From assembly GCF_003628435.1 (NCBI RefSeq), contig NZ_RBZN01000004.1, forward strand, positions 52,395 through 116,394: a stretch of DNA of 64,000 bases. Direction: 5' to 3'. Position 1 is the first letter of the stretch. Every line of letters begins with the position of its first letter. This document shows, in pieces, positions 1 to 9,093 of the stretch. Position numbers and translations under genes: made by a program. The notes under the pieces were generated by a model that was given only the letters and a program-made list of their open reading frames with translations, was not told the DNA's origin and ran no database searches. Source of the DNA: Ureibacillus endophyticus. Its GTDB lineage: Bacteria; Bacillota; Bacilli; Bacillales_A; Planococcaceae.

Positions 1-179
1 GGAACTTTTTCACGGTCAAAGTGGCTTATTTTTTCTATGAAATCATAGTTTTCTAAAGTGGCTGGCCCACGATTTCCAACAGTTCGAATGTTTTGGTTAT
101 TTGTAATTGGATGACCTTGTCGATTAGTTAACGTGTTGTCGTTTTCAATGTTTGTTTCGTGTTGTTTGTTATTATCCAT
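1..179 (-). CDS. katA: catalase, N-terminal part (gene runs off the window)
   Basis: The first 59 codons of a haem catalase (H2O2 to water and oxygen) read on the minus strand from the ATG at 177-179. The reading includes [20 protein letters not shown] followed by [20 protein letters not shown], the conserved N-terminal arm of clade-3 monofunctional catalases. The start follows a ribosome binding site AAAGGAAT 7 bases upstream. The catalytic His, Asn and Tyr lie outside the window. The gene follows the RNase J gene on the same strand after about 39 bp with no terminator seen, so read-through from it is possible. No PerR box was recognised in the short gap. Confidence 0.9.
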   Translation of the reverse strand, partial: MDNNKQHETNIENDNTLTNRQGHPITNNQNIRTVGNRGPATLENYDFIEKISHFDREKV

Positions 180-218
180 GGGTATGATTCCTTTCTAGAT
201 GTAATTTCGTCTATATGC

Positions 219-1883
219 TTATACGGCAATAATAATCGGTAATATCATTGGCTTTTTCTTTGTTTGTTCAAAAAGGAAATTACCTACTTCTTTTTTAATT
301 GCTCGTTTCATGCCCATAATATTTGCTTCTTTAAACGGATCGATTGTCTGTTTAACTACTTCATTCACATTTGCTATTAGTTCTTCAGAATTTCTTGCGT
401 ACACAAATCCACGGGAGATGCTATCAGGATCAGAAATACGATTACCATCTTGTTTATTAATCGTTACGACAATCACAAGCATTCCTTCTTCAGAAAGTAC
501 TTTACGATCTCGTAATACAATATCCCCAATTTCATCATCACCAACATTATCCACATATGTGTCTCCTGCAGGAATTTTTCGCGTTTGACGAGCTTCTTGA
601 TTCTTGATATCGACTACATCACCATTACGAATGATAAATGTATGTCCTTCTTCTACCCCTACTTCTTCAGCGAGTAATCGGTGTAAATGGAGCATACGAT
701 ATTCGCCATGGATTGGGATGAAATATTTTGGTTTCATTAGCGTAAGCATTAATTTCAAATCTTCCTGATAGCCATGTCCGGATACATGCATGCCTGTAAT
801 GCTTGCAGACCCGTAAATAACCTTTGCACCAAGTTGGAATAAGTTATCGACAATTTTACTCACACTTTTTTCGTTTCCTGGTATTGGTGAAGCGGCAAAA
901 ATAACTGTATCATTCGGTAAAACTTTCACATCACGATTATTATTTGTTGATAAACGGGATAATGCTGCCAGAGGTTCACCTTGACTTCCTGTACATAAAA
1001 CAACTACTTTTTCAGGAGGTAGATTTCGTACCTCTCGAGCATCAATTAACATCCAATCAGGAATATCAACATAACCACGGTCTCGTGCAACTTTTACGAC
1101 ATTCACCATACTTCGGCCAAGTAACGCGAGTCTACGATTGGTTTTCATCGTAGCATTTACGATTTGTTGGACTCGATTTACATTGGAAGCAAAGGTCGAG
1201 ATAATAATTTTTCCTGTAGCATTAAAAAATGCATCTTCAATATGTGTGCCAACCACTTTTTCAGATGGTGTTAAACCAGGTCTTTCTGCATTGGTACTTT
1301 CTGAAATAAGTGCAATAACACCTTGTTCTCCAATCTTTGCCATCTTGTGAATATCAGAATATTGATCATTCACCGGTGTTAAATCAAACTTAAAGTCTCC
1401 TGTATGCACAATGTTACCTTCAGGAGTATGGAACACAATTCCTAAGCAATCTGGAATACTGTGGCTTGTTCTAAAGAAACTAACATTAATATCACCAAAC
1501 TCCAATTTTGACTTAGAATTGATTTCGACTAATGTTGATTCACGTAAGATTTTATGTTCTCTTAGTTTCAATTCAATTAATCCAAGGGTAAATCGAGTAG
1601 CGTAAATTGGACATTGAATTTTCTTTAAAAAGTAAGGGATACCACCAATATGGTCTTCGTGTCCGTGAGTAACAATTAGACCACGAATTTTATGTTCATT
1701 TTGTTGTAAATACGTTACATCCGGAATGATTAAATCGATTCCTAGCAACGATTCATCCGCAAATTTTGCACCACAATCTACAATGAGTAGATCATCGCCA
1801 TATTCAATGACATACATATTCTTACCGATTTCATTAATTCCACCTAAAGCAAAAATGGATAATGTCTTATCTTTTTCCGACAA
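219..1883 (-). CDS. ribonuclease J (beta-CASP metallo-exo/endoribonuclease)
   Basis: RNase J degrades and processes RNA 5'-to-3' and is central to mRNA decay and rRNA maturation in Firmicutes. The protein is about 554 residues, the usual length. It has the zinc motif HGHEDH at residues 73-78 (numbered from the chosen start), then HTGDFKFD, GSQGEP, the beta-CASP region and a C-terminal domain ending KKPMILPIIIAV. I start at a TTG because GAGGGA lies 6 bases before it; the in-frame upstream extension to 1934 has no such site and adds residues that RNase J1 lacks. The segment ERPGLTPSEK resembles RNase J2, but the intact zinc motif resembles J1, so the exact paralogue is uncertain. It is monocistronic or reads on into the catalase gene. 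Confidence 0.93.
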   Translation of the reverse strand: MSEKDKTLSIFALGGINEIGKNMYVIEYGDDLLIVDCGAKFADESLLGIDLIIPDVTYLQQNEHKIRGLIVTHGHEDHIGGIPYFLKKIQCPIYATRFTLGLIELKLREHKILRESTLVEINSKSKLEFGDINVSFFRTSHSIPDCLGIVFHTPEGNIVHTGDFKFDLTPVNDQYSDIHKMAKIGEQGVIALISESTNAERPGLTPSEKVVGTHIEDAFFNATGKIIISTFASNVNRVQQIVNATMKTNRRLALLGRSMVNVVKVARDRGYVDIPDWMLIDAREVRNLPPEKVVVLCTGSQGEPLAALSRLSTNNNRDVKVLPNDTVIFAASPIPGNEKSVSKIVDNLFQLGAKVIYGSASITGMHVSGHGYQEDLKLMLTLMKPKYFIPIHGEYRMLHLHRLLAEEVGVEEGHTFIIRNGDVVDIKNQEARQTRKIPAGDTYVDNVGDDEIGDIVLRDRKVLSEEGMLVIVVTINKQDGNRISDPDSISRGFVYARNSEELIANVNEVVKQTIDPFKEANIMGMKRAIKKEVGNFLFEQTKKKPMILPIIIAV

Positions 1884-2125
1884 AATACTTCCCTCATTTC
1901 GAAGACTATTTCCATTAATAAGTATTGCTACCAAGCGGTTGTCCTATACACGGATAAAAATAGACTCTCGAAATTCAATTTAGAGCGTTTAATAGTTTTA
2001 TTTAAAAAATATAGATAGAAGTAGAATGATTTCCCAAGTTTTTGAATAGTATTTTATAACAATTGAAATTTACAAAAGCCGAATATAGAAGATTTATAAA
2101 TCTATTGGAAATGGGGGCTTGTTAG

Positions 2126-2806
2126 ATGATGCAATTATTTTTATTACTACTAGAAGTGGTTTACTTATTTTTAGCATTTAAAACGGGCAAAACTATTTTC
2201 TTCATAGTAGCGATAATTTTGGGAGGCTGGTGGCTATACGAAATAAATAAAGAAAGTCGAAAGAGAAATGAAGCGATTGAGAAGGAAACCATTGATCAAC
2301 TTGAAGAATACCCCCATACTCGCTATATATTATCTCCTGATTATTTACAAGCTTTATTAATTGATGAAAATTCAAATACATTTCGTATTCTGAATAGGGA
2401 AGACCTCGACGATGAATTCGATGCGAGGGAATATGATTTTGAAGAGTTGTTTGAAGTAGCAATAGTAGAGGACGGTAAAAATGTTGCTCATACTTCAAAG
2501 GATGGGTGGTCATTAATTGATGGGAGTTCTAAATTAGATGGGAAAGCTAGCGGAACAGAAGAAAATGAAGGGATTTCGAAAAAAGAAGTGAAAAAATTAC
2601 TTTTGAAGCTTGTTGTAAATGACCTTTCTAATCCTATCGTTGAATACACATTTTTAGATAATGATCAAGCAATCCCTAAAGATTTAGATGAATATAAAGA
2701 TATATTTAAAGAATGTAAAAACTGGTATCACAAGGTTAGCATTATCATTAAACGCTACGAACATGAACACAAACACAAAGATGTTACGGTTAATGGTTGG
2801 ACTTAA
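2126..2806 (+). CDS. membrane-anchored protein of unknown function
   Basis: I do not recognise this 226-residue protein. It starts at one of two adjacent ATGs (2126 or 2129) after a GGGGG ribosome binding site. Residues 1-40 form two closely spaced hydrophobic segments (or one hairpin) with the charged KESRKRNEAIEKE just after, so the rest is probably cytoplasmic. The soluble part is acidic, with the run EDLDDEFDAREYDFEELFE, a Gly/Ser-rich linker near residue 135, and a basic C-terminus rich in His and Lys. It stands alone between RNase J and an aldo/keto reductase and ends in a good terminator. No catalytic motif is evident. Confidence 0.75.
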   Translation: MMQLFLLLLEVVYLFLAFKTGKTIFFIVAIILGGWWLYEINKESRKRNEAIEKETIDQLEEYPHTRYILSPDYLQALLIDENSNTFRILNREDLDDEFDAREYDFEELFEVAIVEDGKNVAHTSKDGWSLIDGSSKLDGKASGTEENEGISKKEVKKLLLKLVVNDLSNPIVEYTFLDNDQAIPKDLDEYKDIFKECKNWYHKVSIIIKRYEHEHKHKDVTVNGWT

Positions 2807-2810
2807 ATTT

Positions 2811-2837
2811 ACTCGCTTAGGTAAGAGCGAGTTTTTA
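2811..2837 (+). terminator. intrinsic terminator
   Basis: The stem ACTCGCT/AGCGAGT has an 8-base loop and is followed by TTTTT. It ends the gene at 2126-2806. Confidence 0.8.
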
Positions 2838-2943
2838 TTATGAGCTTTTTATATGAAACATAAAACAGATTGCTTGAGTTGGGAAATGGAAGATGTTAGT
2901 ATATTTACAATAAAAACCAAGAAAAAAGGGAGGACTAGTAACG

Positions 2944-3885
2944 ATGAAATATAGACGTTTAGGCAAGACAGGTTTAAAGGTTAGTGAAATTAGCCTTGGA
3001 AGTTGGTTAACGTATGGCGGTTATGTTGAGTCTGATGCGGCTATCAAAACAATTCACCATGCTTATGATTTAGGCATTAATTTCTTTGATACAGCAAATG
3101 TTTATATGCAAGGGGAAGCGGAGAAAGTTGTGGGGAAAGCAATTAAATCCTTTAAACGTGATTCAATTGTACTGGCAACTAAGGTGTTCTGGCCAATGGG
3201 GGAAGGTCCAAATGATCGCGGTTTGTCGAGAAAGCACATTATCGAACAAGCAAATGCTAGTTTAAAACGCCTTGATGTAGATTATGTAGATATCTATTAT
3301 GCTCATCGTTATGATCCCGAAACGCCTCTTGAGGAGACACTTCGAGCATTTGATGACCTTGTTCGCCAAGGAAAAGTTTTATATGTCGGGGTAAGTGAGT
3401 GGACAGCAGAGCAAATTACAGAGGCAATACATATTGCAGATAAAAAGCTGCTAGACCGTATCGTTGTAAATCAACCTCAATATAATTTACTTCAACGCAA
3501 AATCGAAAAAGAAATTATACCGGTTAGTGAAAAACACGGTGTAGGACAAGTGGTGTGGTCACCACTTGCTCAAGGTGTATTAACAGGTAAATATAAAAAA
3601 GACGCAGCTTATCCATCTGGAAGTCGTGCTACAACAGATAATAAGACAATTCAATATTTCTTAACGGAAGAGAAATTAGGGAAAGTAGAAGAGTTAACTA
3701 TAATAGCAGATGAATTAAATATTTCGACATCCCAACTTGCCTTAGCATGGGTATTACGACAACCAAATGTAGCAAGTGCCCTTGTAGGTGCAAGCCGTCC
3801 GGAACAAATTGAAGAAAACGCAAAAGCTTCAGGAATTGTCCTTCAAGATGAAATTTTAGAGAAGATTGAAGAAATATTTAAATAA
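2944..3885 (+). CDS. aldo/keto reductase (Kv-beta-like subfamily)
   Basis: An NADPH-dependent aldo/keto reductase of 313 residues that reduces carbonyl compounds in the cytosol; the physiological substrate cannot be told. The catalytic tetrad is visible as D49, Y54, K80 and H121 in a TIM-barrel sequence. The N-terminus MKYRRLGKTGLKVSEISLGS and the FFDTANVY motif are typical of the YhdN/potassium-channel-beta branch. The C-terminal SALVGASRPEQIEENAKAS binds the cofactor phosphate. The ATG follows AGGGAGGA. The gene stands alone with its own terminator. Confidence 0.93.
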   Translation: MKYRRLGKTGLKVSEISLGSWLTYGGYVESDAAIKTIHHAYDLGINFFDTANVYMQGEAEKVVGKAIKSFKRDSIVLATKVFWPMGEGPNDRGLSRKHIIEQANASLKRLDVDYVDIYYAHRYDPETPLEETLRAFDDLVRQGKVLYVGVSEWTAEQITEAIHIADKKLLDRIVVNQPQYNLLQRKIEKEIIPVSEKHGVGQVVWSPLAQGVLTGKYKKDAAYPSGSRATTDNKTIQYFLTEEKLGKVEELTIIADELNISTSQLALAWVLRQPNVASALVGASRPEQIEENAKASGIVLQDEILEKIEEIFK

Positions 3886-3930
3886 ATATTTTGAGGTTGA
3901 AGCAGAAAGAGTTTCAGCTAACTCAAACAA

Positions 3931-3968
3931 CGAGATTGTATGCTTTTGCAATCTTGTGTTTTTTTTTT
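3931..3968 (+). terminator. intrinsic terminator
   Basis: An 8-bp stem (CGAGATTG with CAATCTTG, one G-T pair) is followed by a run of about ten T. It lies just downstream of the aldo/keto reductase gene. Confidence 0.8.
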
Positions 3969-4078
3969 CTAGCGATAAACTCAAACTTTTTTTAGATGCC
4001 TTTTGACCTGAAACCAAGCCCACGAAAGGATCAACCAGACGTAGAACAACTTTTTTTAAAAGAAAATTATTTTGCCTA

Positions 4079-4106
4079 TTGCAAAACTAATGGCATTAGT
4101 TATAAT
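4079..4106 (+). promoter_or_regulatory. sigma-A promoter of the hydrolase-TetR operon
   Basis: A -35-like TTGCAA (4079-4084) and a perfect -10 TATAAT (4101-4106) are separated by 16 bp. The spacer and the transcription start region are covered by the two palindromes described separately, which suits repression of this promoter. Confidence 0.7.
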
Positions 4107-4124
4107 AAAACTAACGATATTAGT
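4086..4124. promoter_or_regulatory. twin palindromic operator, probable TetR-family binding sites
   Basis: Two copies of the palindrome ACTAA-N5-TTAGT occur at 4086-4100 and 4110-4124. Their centres are 24 bp apart and flank the -10 box. The downstream gene of the same operon encodes a TetR-family regulator, so autoregulation through these sites is the natural inference. Confidence 0.65.
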
Positions 4125-4142
4125 TTTTAGGGGATGAAAACA

Positions 4143-4847
4143 ATGAAGGTAACGAAAATAGGTAATGTTTATCAGTTAACGCTTTGGCCAAAGATTTTTC
4201 CTGTTAATTGTTATATTGTTGAAGAAGAAAAAGAACTTACGTTAATCGATACTGGTATGCCTGCAAGTTTTAAGGGCATTGTTAAGGCAATAACAGAAAT
4301 AGGAAAACCTTTAACGAATATCGTATTAACACATGCCCATGGTGATCATGTTGGAACGTTAGATAAATTAAAACAAATCTATAAAGATGCGGTTGTATCT
4401 ATTTCTGATCGAGATAGTCGTTTGTTAAGAGGGGATACAACACTTAATGAAGAAGAACCTCAATTTCCAATTAAGGGTGGTATTCCAAAAGGGATACAAA
4501 CAAACCCTGACCGATTATTAAATGAGGGTGATACAATTGGTTCTCTTAAAGTGGTTGAAACTCCTGGACATACACCGGGTTCCATTTCGTTATTTGATAC
4601 AAAATCAGGTGCTATTATTGTTGGAGATGCCTTTCAAACAAGGGGTAAACTTGCAGTATGTGGCCAACTTGTAAAGAGCTTTCCATTTCCTGCGTTTGCC
4701 ACGTGGAATAAGGAAATTTCAATTCAAAGTGCGAAAAAAATTTTTCAATTAGAACCTACATTACTAGCAGTAGGACATGGAGAAATGATAAAAAACCCGA
4801 TAGAAGCGATTAAAAAAGCATTACTCGTAGCAGAGAAGAATTTATAA
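4143..4847 (+). CDS. metallo-beta-lactamase-fold hydrolase
   Basis: A cytosolic zinc hydrolase of 234 residues. Metal ligands are visible as HAHGDH (H64, H66, D68, H69), H143 in TPGHTPGS, D162 in GDAF and H212 in VGHGE, so the binuclear site is intact. The substrate is unknown; the arrangement resembles glyoxalase-II/AHL-lactonase-like members. I start at the second ATG because AGGGG abuts the first (4134) but sits 9 bases from this one. It is the first gene of an operon with a TetR regulator 16 bp downstream, behind a promoter with twin operators. A role in degrading the regulator's ligand is plausible but unproven. Confidence 0.88.
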   Translation: MKVTKIGNVYQLTLWPKIFPVNCYIVEEEKELTLIDTGMPASFKGIVKAITEIGKPLTNIVLTHAHGDHVGTLDKLKQIYKDAVVSISDRDSRLLRGDTTLNEEEPQFPIKGGIPKGIQTNPDRLLNEGDTIGSLKVVETPGHTPGSISLFDTKSGAIIVGDAFQTRGKLAVCGQLVKSFPFPAFATWNKEISIQSAKKIFQLEPTLLAVGHGEMIKNPIEAIKKALLVAEKNL

Positions 4848-4863
4848 GAAAGGAACTATACCT

Positions 4864-5442
4864 ATGTCACCGAGAGTTGGATTAGATCAAAAGATGATAG
4901 TAAACGTTGCAGCACAATTAGCAGATACTGAGGGGGTTGAATCCATCACCTTAGCTAATATTGCGAAAAAGCTAAATGTTCGTCCGCCCTCATTATTCAA
5001 TCATATCCAGGGGCTTCCAAGTGTTAAAAAGGAATTAGCATTACTTGGGATGACAATTCTCTATGAAAAATTAAAAGTTGCTTCGAATAATAAGACAAAA
5101 GATGAGGCAATTTTTGCTTTAGCCGATGCCTATGTAAACTTTGTAAAAGAACATCCTGGCCTGTATCAATTCACAATAAAAGCGCCAGAAACAGATGAAA
5201 AAGAACTAGAAAAAGTAAGCAACCAAATTATCACATTATTAAGCGACATTTTAACAGCGTATGGCTTATCAAATGAGGATAAAATTCATGGCATTCGAGC
5301 TTTAAGAAGTATACTACATGGGTTCTCTTCATTAGTACAGATGGGTGCATTCGGTCTTCAAATTAGTGTAAAAGATAGTTTTCAATTGATGATTGAAGGT
5401 TATATTGAATCCTTAAAACGCCTTGCGCAAAAAAACACGTAA
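4864..5442 (+). CDS. TetR/AcrR-family transcriptional regulator (WHG-domain type)
   Basis: A 192-residue repressor. Residues about 10-55 form the TetR helix-turn-helix (TLANIAKKLNVRPPSLFNHI is the turn and recognition helix). The C-terminal helices, with AYVNFVKEHPGLYQF, match the WHG-type ligand/dimerisation domain. It lies 16 bp behind the metallo-hydrolase gene. The probable target is the ACTAA-N5-TTAGT pair at the operon promoter. The ligand is unknown. Confidence 0.9.
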   Translation: MSPRVGLDQKMIVNVAAQLADTEGVESITLANIAKKLNVRPPSLFNHIQGLPSVKKELALLGMTILYEKLKVASNNKTKDEAIFALADAYVNFVKEHPGLYQFTIKAPETDEKELEKVSNQIITLLSDILTAYGLSNEDKIHGIRALRSILHGFSSLVQMGAFGLQISVKDSFQLMIEGYIESLKRLAQKNT

Positions 5443-5467
5443 ACCTAAATGGTGTACGTGTTTTTTT
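5429..5467. terminator. bidirectional intrinsic terminator
   Basis: The near-perfect stem AACACGTA/TACGTGTT is flanked by A-runs upstream and T-runs downstream. It can stop both the TetR gene (+) and the converging GGDEF gene (-), and its first arm overlaps the TetR stop codon. Confidence 0.85.
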
Positions 5468-6527
5468 ACGATATGAATAAACGATTTCGTCCATTTTTCT
5501 TAGCAATATACAAATTAATATCTGCTTTGTTTACGGTATGAAGTAATGTTGAATTGTTTTCTAATATAGCTAGTCCTATAGAGGCTGTAATGTTAAGTCG
5601 GTTATTGTCATCTATTACAAATTCATGGGATTGAATTTCTTGGTGTATTTTATGTATAAGTTCTGTTGCGGATGTATTTGTAGCATTACCGATATAAATA
5701 ATAAATTCTTCGCCTCCGTATCTTCCAATTTGTACGAATTCATTTCCATACTTTTTTAATATGCTAGCGATCTCAGTAATGATTTTATCACCAGCTAAAT
5801 GCCCGTATAAATCATTAATTTGCTTGAAATAATCGATATCAATCATCGCAATGTAATGGTTAGGTTTTAGCTCTTTTACTTTGTGATTCACGACTGTGAA
5901 AAATTCCCTTTTATTTAGTAGTTGTGTTAGAGGATCCTCACCAGCTAATTTTATTAATTTACTATGTAAAATTTGAAGTTGTCTATTTTGCATAATGAAT
6001 ATATACCAAATGATTGATGTGATAATAAATGAAGCGGCTCGTATGAAAGCAATATCTTTAAAAATCTCTATTCCATTTGGTATAAGAAGTATAATTGGAA
6101 CATCGCAAATTAACCAACTACCAATAATGATGGAGAGTTTTTCAAAGTAATTTTTCTCTAGTTTTGATCTAAAATGAAAAGCTAAAGCAAGTATCGTAGG
6201 CGCTATCATTCCGAAGATTATTCCTGGAACCATGCCATCTCCACCCATGAAGAAACGCCATAAGCTTGCAATCAATAATGATGGTATTGCAATTTTCCAA
6301 CCATAAAAATAAGCGTAGAAAACAAGAGGGATAAAGCGCATATCAACCCAGTAATTATCAAAACGTATTGGTAAGTAAAACATGGAAATTACCGATACTG
6401 AAACTAGTAAAATCGTTAGAAAATGAAAAGTAAATGTGGTAATTTTTTTTCTTGATTGCATAATCATCGACATAATTAAGTGCATTAATAAGATAATTGC
6501 AAGATTAGAAAGGATTGATTGGAGCAC
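5466..6527 (-). CDS. membrane-bound diguanylate cyclase (5TM sensor + GGDEF)
   Basis: This protein probably makes cyclic di-GMP. Residues 1-180 contain five or six membrane segments with the pattern of the 5TMR-LYT sensor (for example RFIPLVFYAYFYGWKIAIPS). Residues about 190-353 form a GGDEF domain with metal-site D231 in MIDIDYFKQIND and the active-site signature GGEEF at 271-275. The canonical RxxD inhibitory site before the signature is absent (the sequence reads NEFVQIGRY), so product inhibition may be lacking. The start is GTG after AGAGGTG. The membrane signal sensed is unknown. Confidence 0.92.
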   Translation of the reverse strand: MLQSILSNLAIILLMHLIMSMIMQSRKKITTFTFHFLTILLVSVSVISMFYLPIRFDNYWVDMRFIPLVFYAYFYGWKIAIPSLLIASLWRFFMGGDGMVPGIIFGMIAPTILALAFHFRSKLEKNYFEKLSIIIGSWLICDVPIILLIPNGIEIFKDIAFIRAASFIITSIIWYIFIMQNRQLQILHSKLIKLAGEDPLTQLLNKREFFTVVNHKVKELKPNHYIAMIDIDYFKQINDLYGHLAGDKIITEIASILKKYGNEFVQIGRYGGEEFIIYIGNATNTSATELIHKIHQEIQSHEFVIDDNNRLNITASIGLAILENNSTLLHTVNKADINLYIAKKNGRNRLFIS

Positions 6528-6736
6528 GGGTTACACCTCTTTTCTAAACTTCCCTTAAATTTTTAAGAATGTATCTTATTAATACTAGCATTTAATTGAG
6601 AAAGTGTTTAGATAAAATCAAGAAAATGCAATGAATGTTCAAAAATCAAAAGTAACATAGTTTTATATCTTATTGTCCAAATATTCTTTAATTGATATAT
6701 AATAATAATTTGAGGTTAAAAGAAAGGGGGATAACA

Positions 6737-7618
6737 ATGAAAAAATATATAGGGGAAATCATGCTGTGTATTACAGCTATTATATGGGGAAGTGGTTTTG
6801 TAGCGAGTGCAATCTCACTTGATCATTATACGCCCTACCAAATATTAGCTGGTCGTTTTTTAGTTGGATTTATTATTTTAAGTATTATCTTTAACAAGAA
6901 ATTAAAAGGCTTGAAAAGTGGTGTCATAAAAAAAGGTGTAATTTTAGGGTTCTTTTTATATCTTGCCTTTGTTTTACAAACTGTCGGGCTACAATACACA
7001 ACGCCATCTAAAAATGCCTTTTTAACTGCAGTAAATGTCGTCATCGTACCTTTTATTGCGTATTTGGCGTATAAGAGAAAAATTGATAAATTTGAGTTAT
7101 CAGGGGCAGTTCTAGCAATTATTGGTATAGGATTCCTGTCTTTGCAACTTTCTTCAGACGTTAATGTTGGGGATTTATTAACGTTAGCATGTGCAGTGGC
7201 ATTTGCTTATCATATTTTCTACACTGCAAAATATGTAAAAGATGAAGATCCCATTGTGTTAACCATTATTCAAATGTTTGTGGCAGCATTACTTGGGTGG
7301 ATTGTTGTCCTTTTCAAGGGAGAGGTAAACTTTTCATTCGAAATGGAGGCAGTTTCATCTATTTTATACTTAGGTGTGTTTTCAACAACAATTGCTTATT
7401 TATTTCAAACGATTGCACAAAAATTCACAAACGAAACGAAAGCAGCAATTATCCTTTCAACAGAGTCTTTCTGGGGGATGGTGTTCTCTGTGCTACTTAT
7501 CGGAGAAGTGTTAACAACAAGAATGATAATCGGGGCGATTTTAATTTTAATTGCCATCATTATTTCAGAAACAAAACTCACTTTTATAAAAAAGAAAAGT
7601 ATAGAAAAATTAACCTAA
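6737..7618 (+). CDS. EamA/DMT-family transporter
   Basis: An integral membrane transporter of 293 residues with about ten hydrophobic segments arranged as two EamA repeats. The first begins MLCITAIIWGSGFVASAISL; the second holds YLGVFSTTIAYLFQTIAQKF and ESFWGMVFSVLLIGE. The family exports metabolites and amino acids; the substrate here is unknown. I start at the ATG that follows AAAGGGGG by 8 bases; the longer frame from 6692 lacks a site. It is monocistronic with a strong terminator shared with the convergent YitT gene. Confidence 0.9.
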   Translation: MKKYIGEIMLCITAIIWGSGFVASAISLDHYTPYQILAGRFLVGFIILSIIFNKKLKGLKSGVIKKGVILGFFLYLAFVLQTVGLQYTTPSKNAFLTAVNVVIVPFIAYLAYKRKIDKFELSGAVLAIIGIGFLSLQLSSDVNVGDLLTLACAVAFAYHIFYTAKYVKDEDPIVLTIIQMFVAALLGWIVVLFKGEVNFSFEMEAVSSILYLGVFSTTIAYLFQTIAQKFTNETKAAIILSTESFWGMVFSVLLIGEVLTTRMIIGAILILIAIIISETKLTFIKKKSIEKLT

Positions 7619-7656
7619 AAAGTAGGCTGTCTTTATGAAAAGATGGCCTACTTTTT
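7617..7656. terminator. bidirectional intrinsic terminator
   Basis: An 11-bp stem, AAAAAGTAGGC paired with GCCTACTTTTT, lies between the EamA gene (+) and the YitT gene (-). It has T-runs on both strands. Confidence 0.85.
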
Positions 7657-7660
7657 AAAA

Positions 7661-8233
7661 TTAACGGTGGATACTCGTTATATAACTTGTAGTTATACCT
7701 ACACATAAAATAGCAACGATTGATAGAACCAGTGTTTCTGCAGATAATAAAATACCACCTAAGAGAATGACTACTGCATCGATTAAAAATATTAGTATGC
7801 CTACATTAATTTTTGTTTTATCTGAAATAAACTGGGCTAACAAATCTGTGCCCCCAGTACTTGTTTCGTAACGGAGCATAATGCCAATACCTAGTCCAAC
7901 AAAAAAACCACCAATAATGGAACTTAACATTGGATTAAATCGAAATAAATCTCGTAATGGTTTTAGAATATCTATAACAACAGAAGAAATTAATAATCCA
8001 TGTAGACTGTTGTAAAAGAAATGGCGATATTTAAACCAAGCAATAATAAAAATGGGGATGCTTAATACGATAATCATTAATCCGATTTTCAGTTTAAATA
8101 AGTAATATAAAATTAAAGATAACCCGATAATTCCACCGTCTAAAATTTCATAGGGTGTTAAAAATGCATTGATACCGATAGCTAAGAAGATACTTCCGAA
8201 CACTATCGCAATTGATTTTTTTATGTAGTACAT
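7661..8233 (-). CDS. YitT-family membrane protein without the C-terminal DUF2179 domain
   Basis: A 190-residue membrane protein with about five hydrophobic helices. The YitT-family signatures are visible: NAFLTPYEILDGGIIGLSLI near residue 25 and YETSTGGTDLLAQFIS near residue 120. Usual family members are about 280 residues with a soluble DUF2179 tail; this one stops after the last helix, so it is a short form. I start at the ATG that follows AAGGAGA by 5 bases rather than at the upstream GTG at 8260. Its function is unknown. Confidence 0.85.
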   Translation of the reverse strand: MYYIKKSIAIVFGSIFLAIGINAFLTPYEILDGGIIGLSLILYYLFKLKIGLMIIVLSIPIFIIAWFKYRHFFYNSLHGLLISSVVIDILKPLRDLFRFNPMLSSIIGGFFVGLGIGIMLRYETSTGGTDLLAQFISDKTKINVGILIFLIDAVVILLGGILLSAETLVLSIVAILCVGITTSYITSIHR

Positions 8234-8295
8234 ATAATTCTCCTTCAAATGGACATGCACTATTTTATGAGGAGAATTGTCTGAAAATGATTAGA

Positions 8296-8886
8296 TTATC
8301 TTTCTGCCTTCATGAAAGTAATGGTTCTTGCAACACTATCATAAAGACACCACTCACGATGATCGACGACAGAACCAACATTAATCCAGTATTTTTTCTT
8401 TATTAATTGTAATTCCTGTCCATAAACGATTTCGAGTGGGAGTTTTTTCTTTTTACGATATATTTCACTTCGATGGCTATGTCCAAAAAATAGAAGTGGA
8501 GTTTCAATATCAATTGTTAATTCTGTTGGTTCCCAATGTTTGTTCCAAAGTATTTGATGGCCGTGTATTAAGGTGGCACCTTCAATTTCAATTTTTTCTG
8601 GTAGTTTAGAAAAGATATTCAATCCTGTTACTTGTGTAATTCTTTCTTCTTGATTTCCACGAATGGAAGGGAAAGTTAAGAGTTCTTTAAAATTTTCAGA
8701 AACAACCGCAGCCTCGTTCAATGGTAAATTTGCAACGGTATTAGCTTTCTTCTTACCAATCAAGCATTCGTATAAATCACCTAATCCTAACAAGCATGCT
8801 TCAGGTGCAACTTGTTGTATATGATGTAACACTGCTTTTGTATCTTCAAAATTAGAATGTAGGTCTCCTAAAAGGGCATATTTCAA
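8296..8886 (-). CDS. metallophosphoesterase (calcineurin-like)
   Basis: A 197-residue cytosolic phosphoesterase. The metal-binding motifs appear in order: GDLHSN (7-12), GDLYE (36-40), GNQE (77-80, in place of GNHD), HGH (108-110) and GHSH (135-138). This matches the diadenosine tetraphosphatase/YfcE-like group, although the third motif is altered. I choose the TTG start because AAGGTG lies 7 bases upstream; the ATG three codons earlier overlaps that site. It stands alone; the substrate is unknown. Confidence 0.87.
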   Translation of the reverse strand: MKYALLGDLHSNFEDTKAVLHHIQQVAPEACLLGLGDLYECLIGKKKANTVANLPLNEAAVVSENFKELLTFPSIRGNQEERITQVTGLNIFSKLPEKIEIEGATLIHGHQILWNKHWEPTELTIDIETPLLFFGHSHRSEIYRKKKKLPLEIVYGQELQLIKKKYWINVGSVVDHREWCLYDSVARTITFMKAER

Positions 8887-9031
8887 AAAAATCACCTTTC
8901 CAAAAATTACTTACTTGTATAATACAACAAAAATTTTCATGAAATGAATATGGCATTAGTCTTGAAATCAGCTTTATCACTATTGTTGTTGCAGTTTTTG
9001 AAAATATACAAACGAAAAAAATTTGTTTAGC

Positions 9032-9060
9032 TTATATTAATTCAATTTTTAAGCATGATA
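9032..9060 (+). promoter_or_regulatory. possible sigma-G promoter of the large gamma-SASP gene
   Basis: TTATA-N17-CATGATA matches the forespore sigma-G pattern (GHATR, then CATNNTA) except for the first base. It lies 34 bp before the start codon. Sigma-G control is expected for SASP genes, but this site is only a sequence match. Confidence 0.35.
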
Positions 9061-9093
9061 ATGGCATAACAATTTTGGAGGTGTTTTTTTAGT

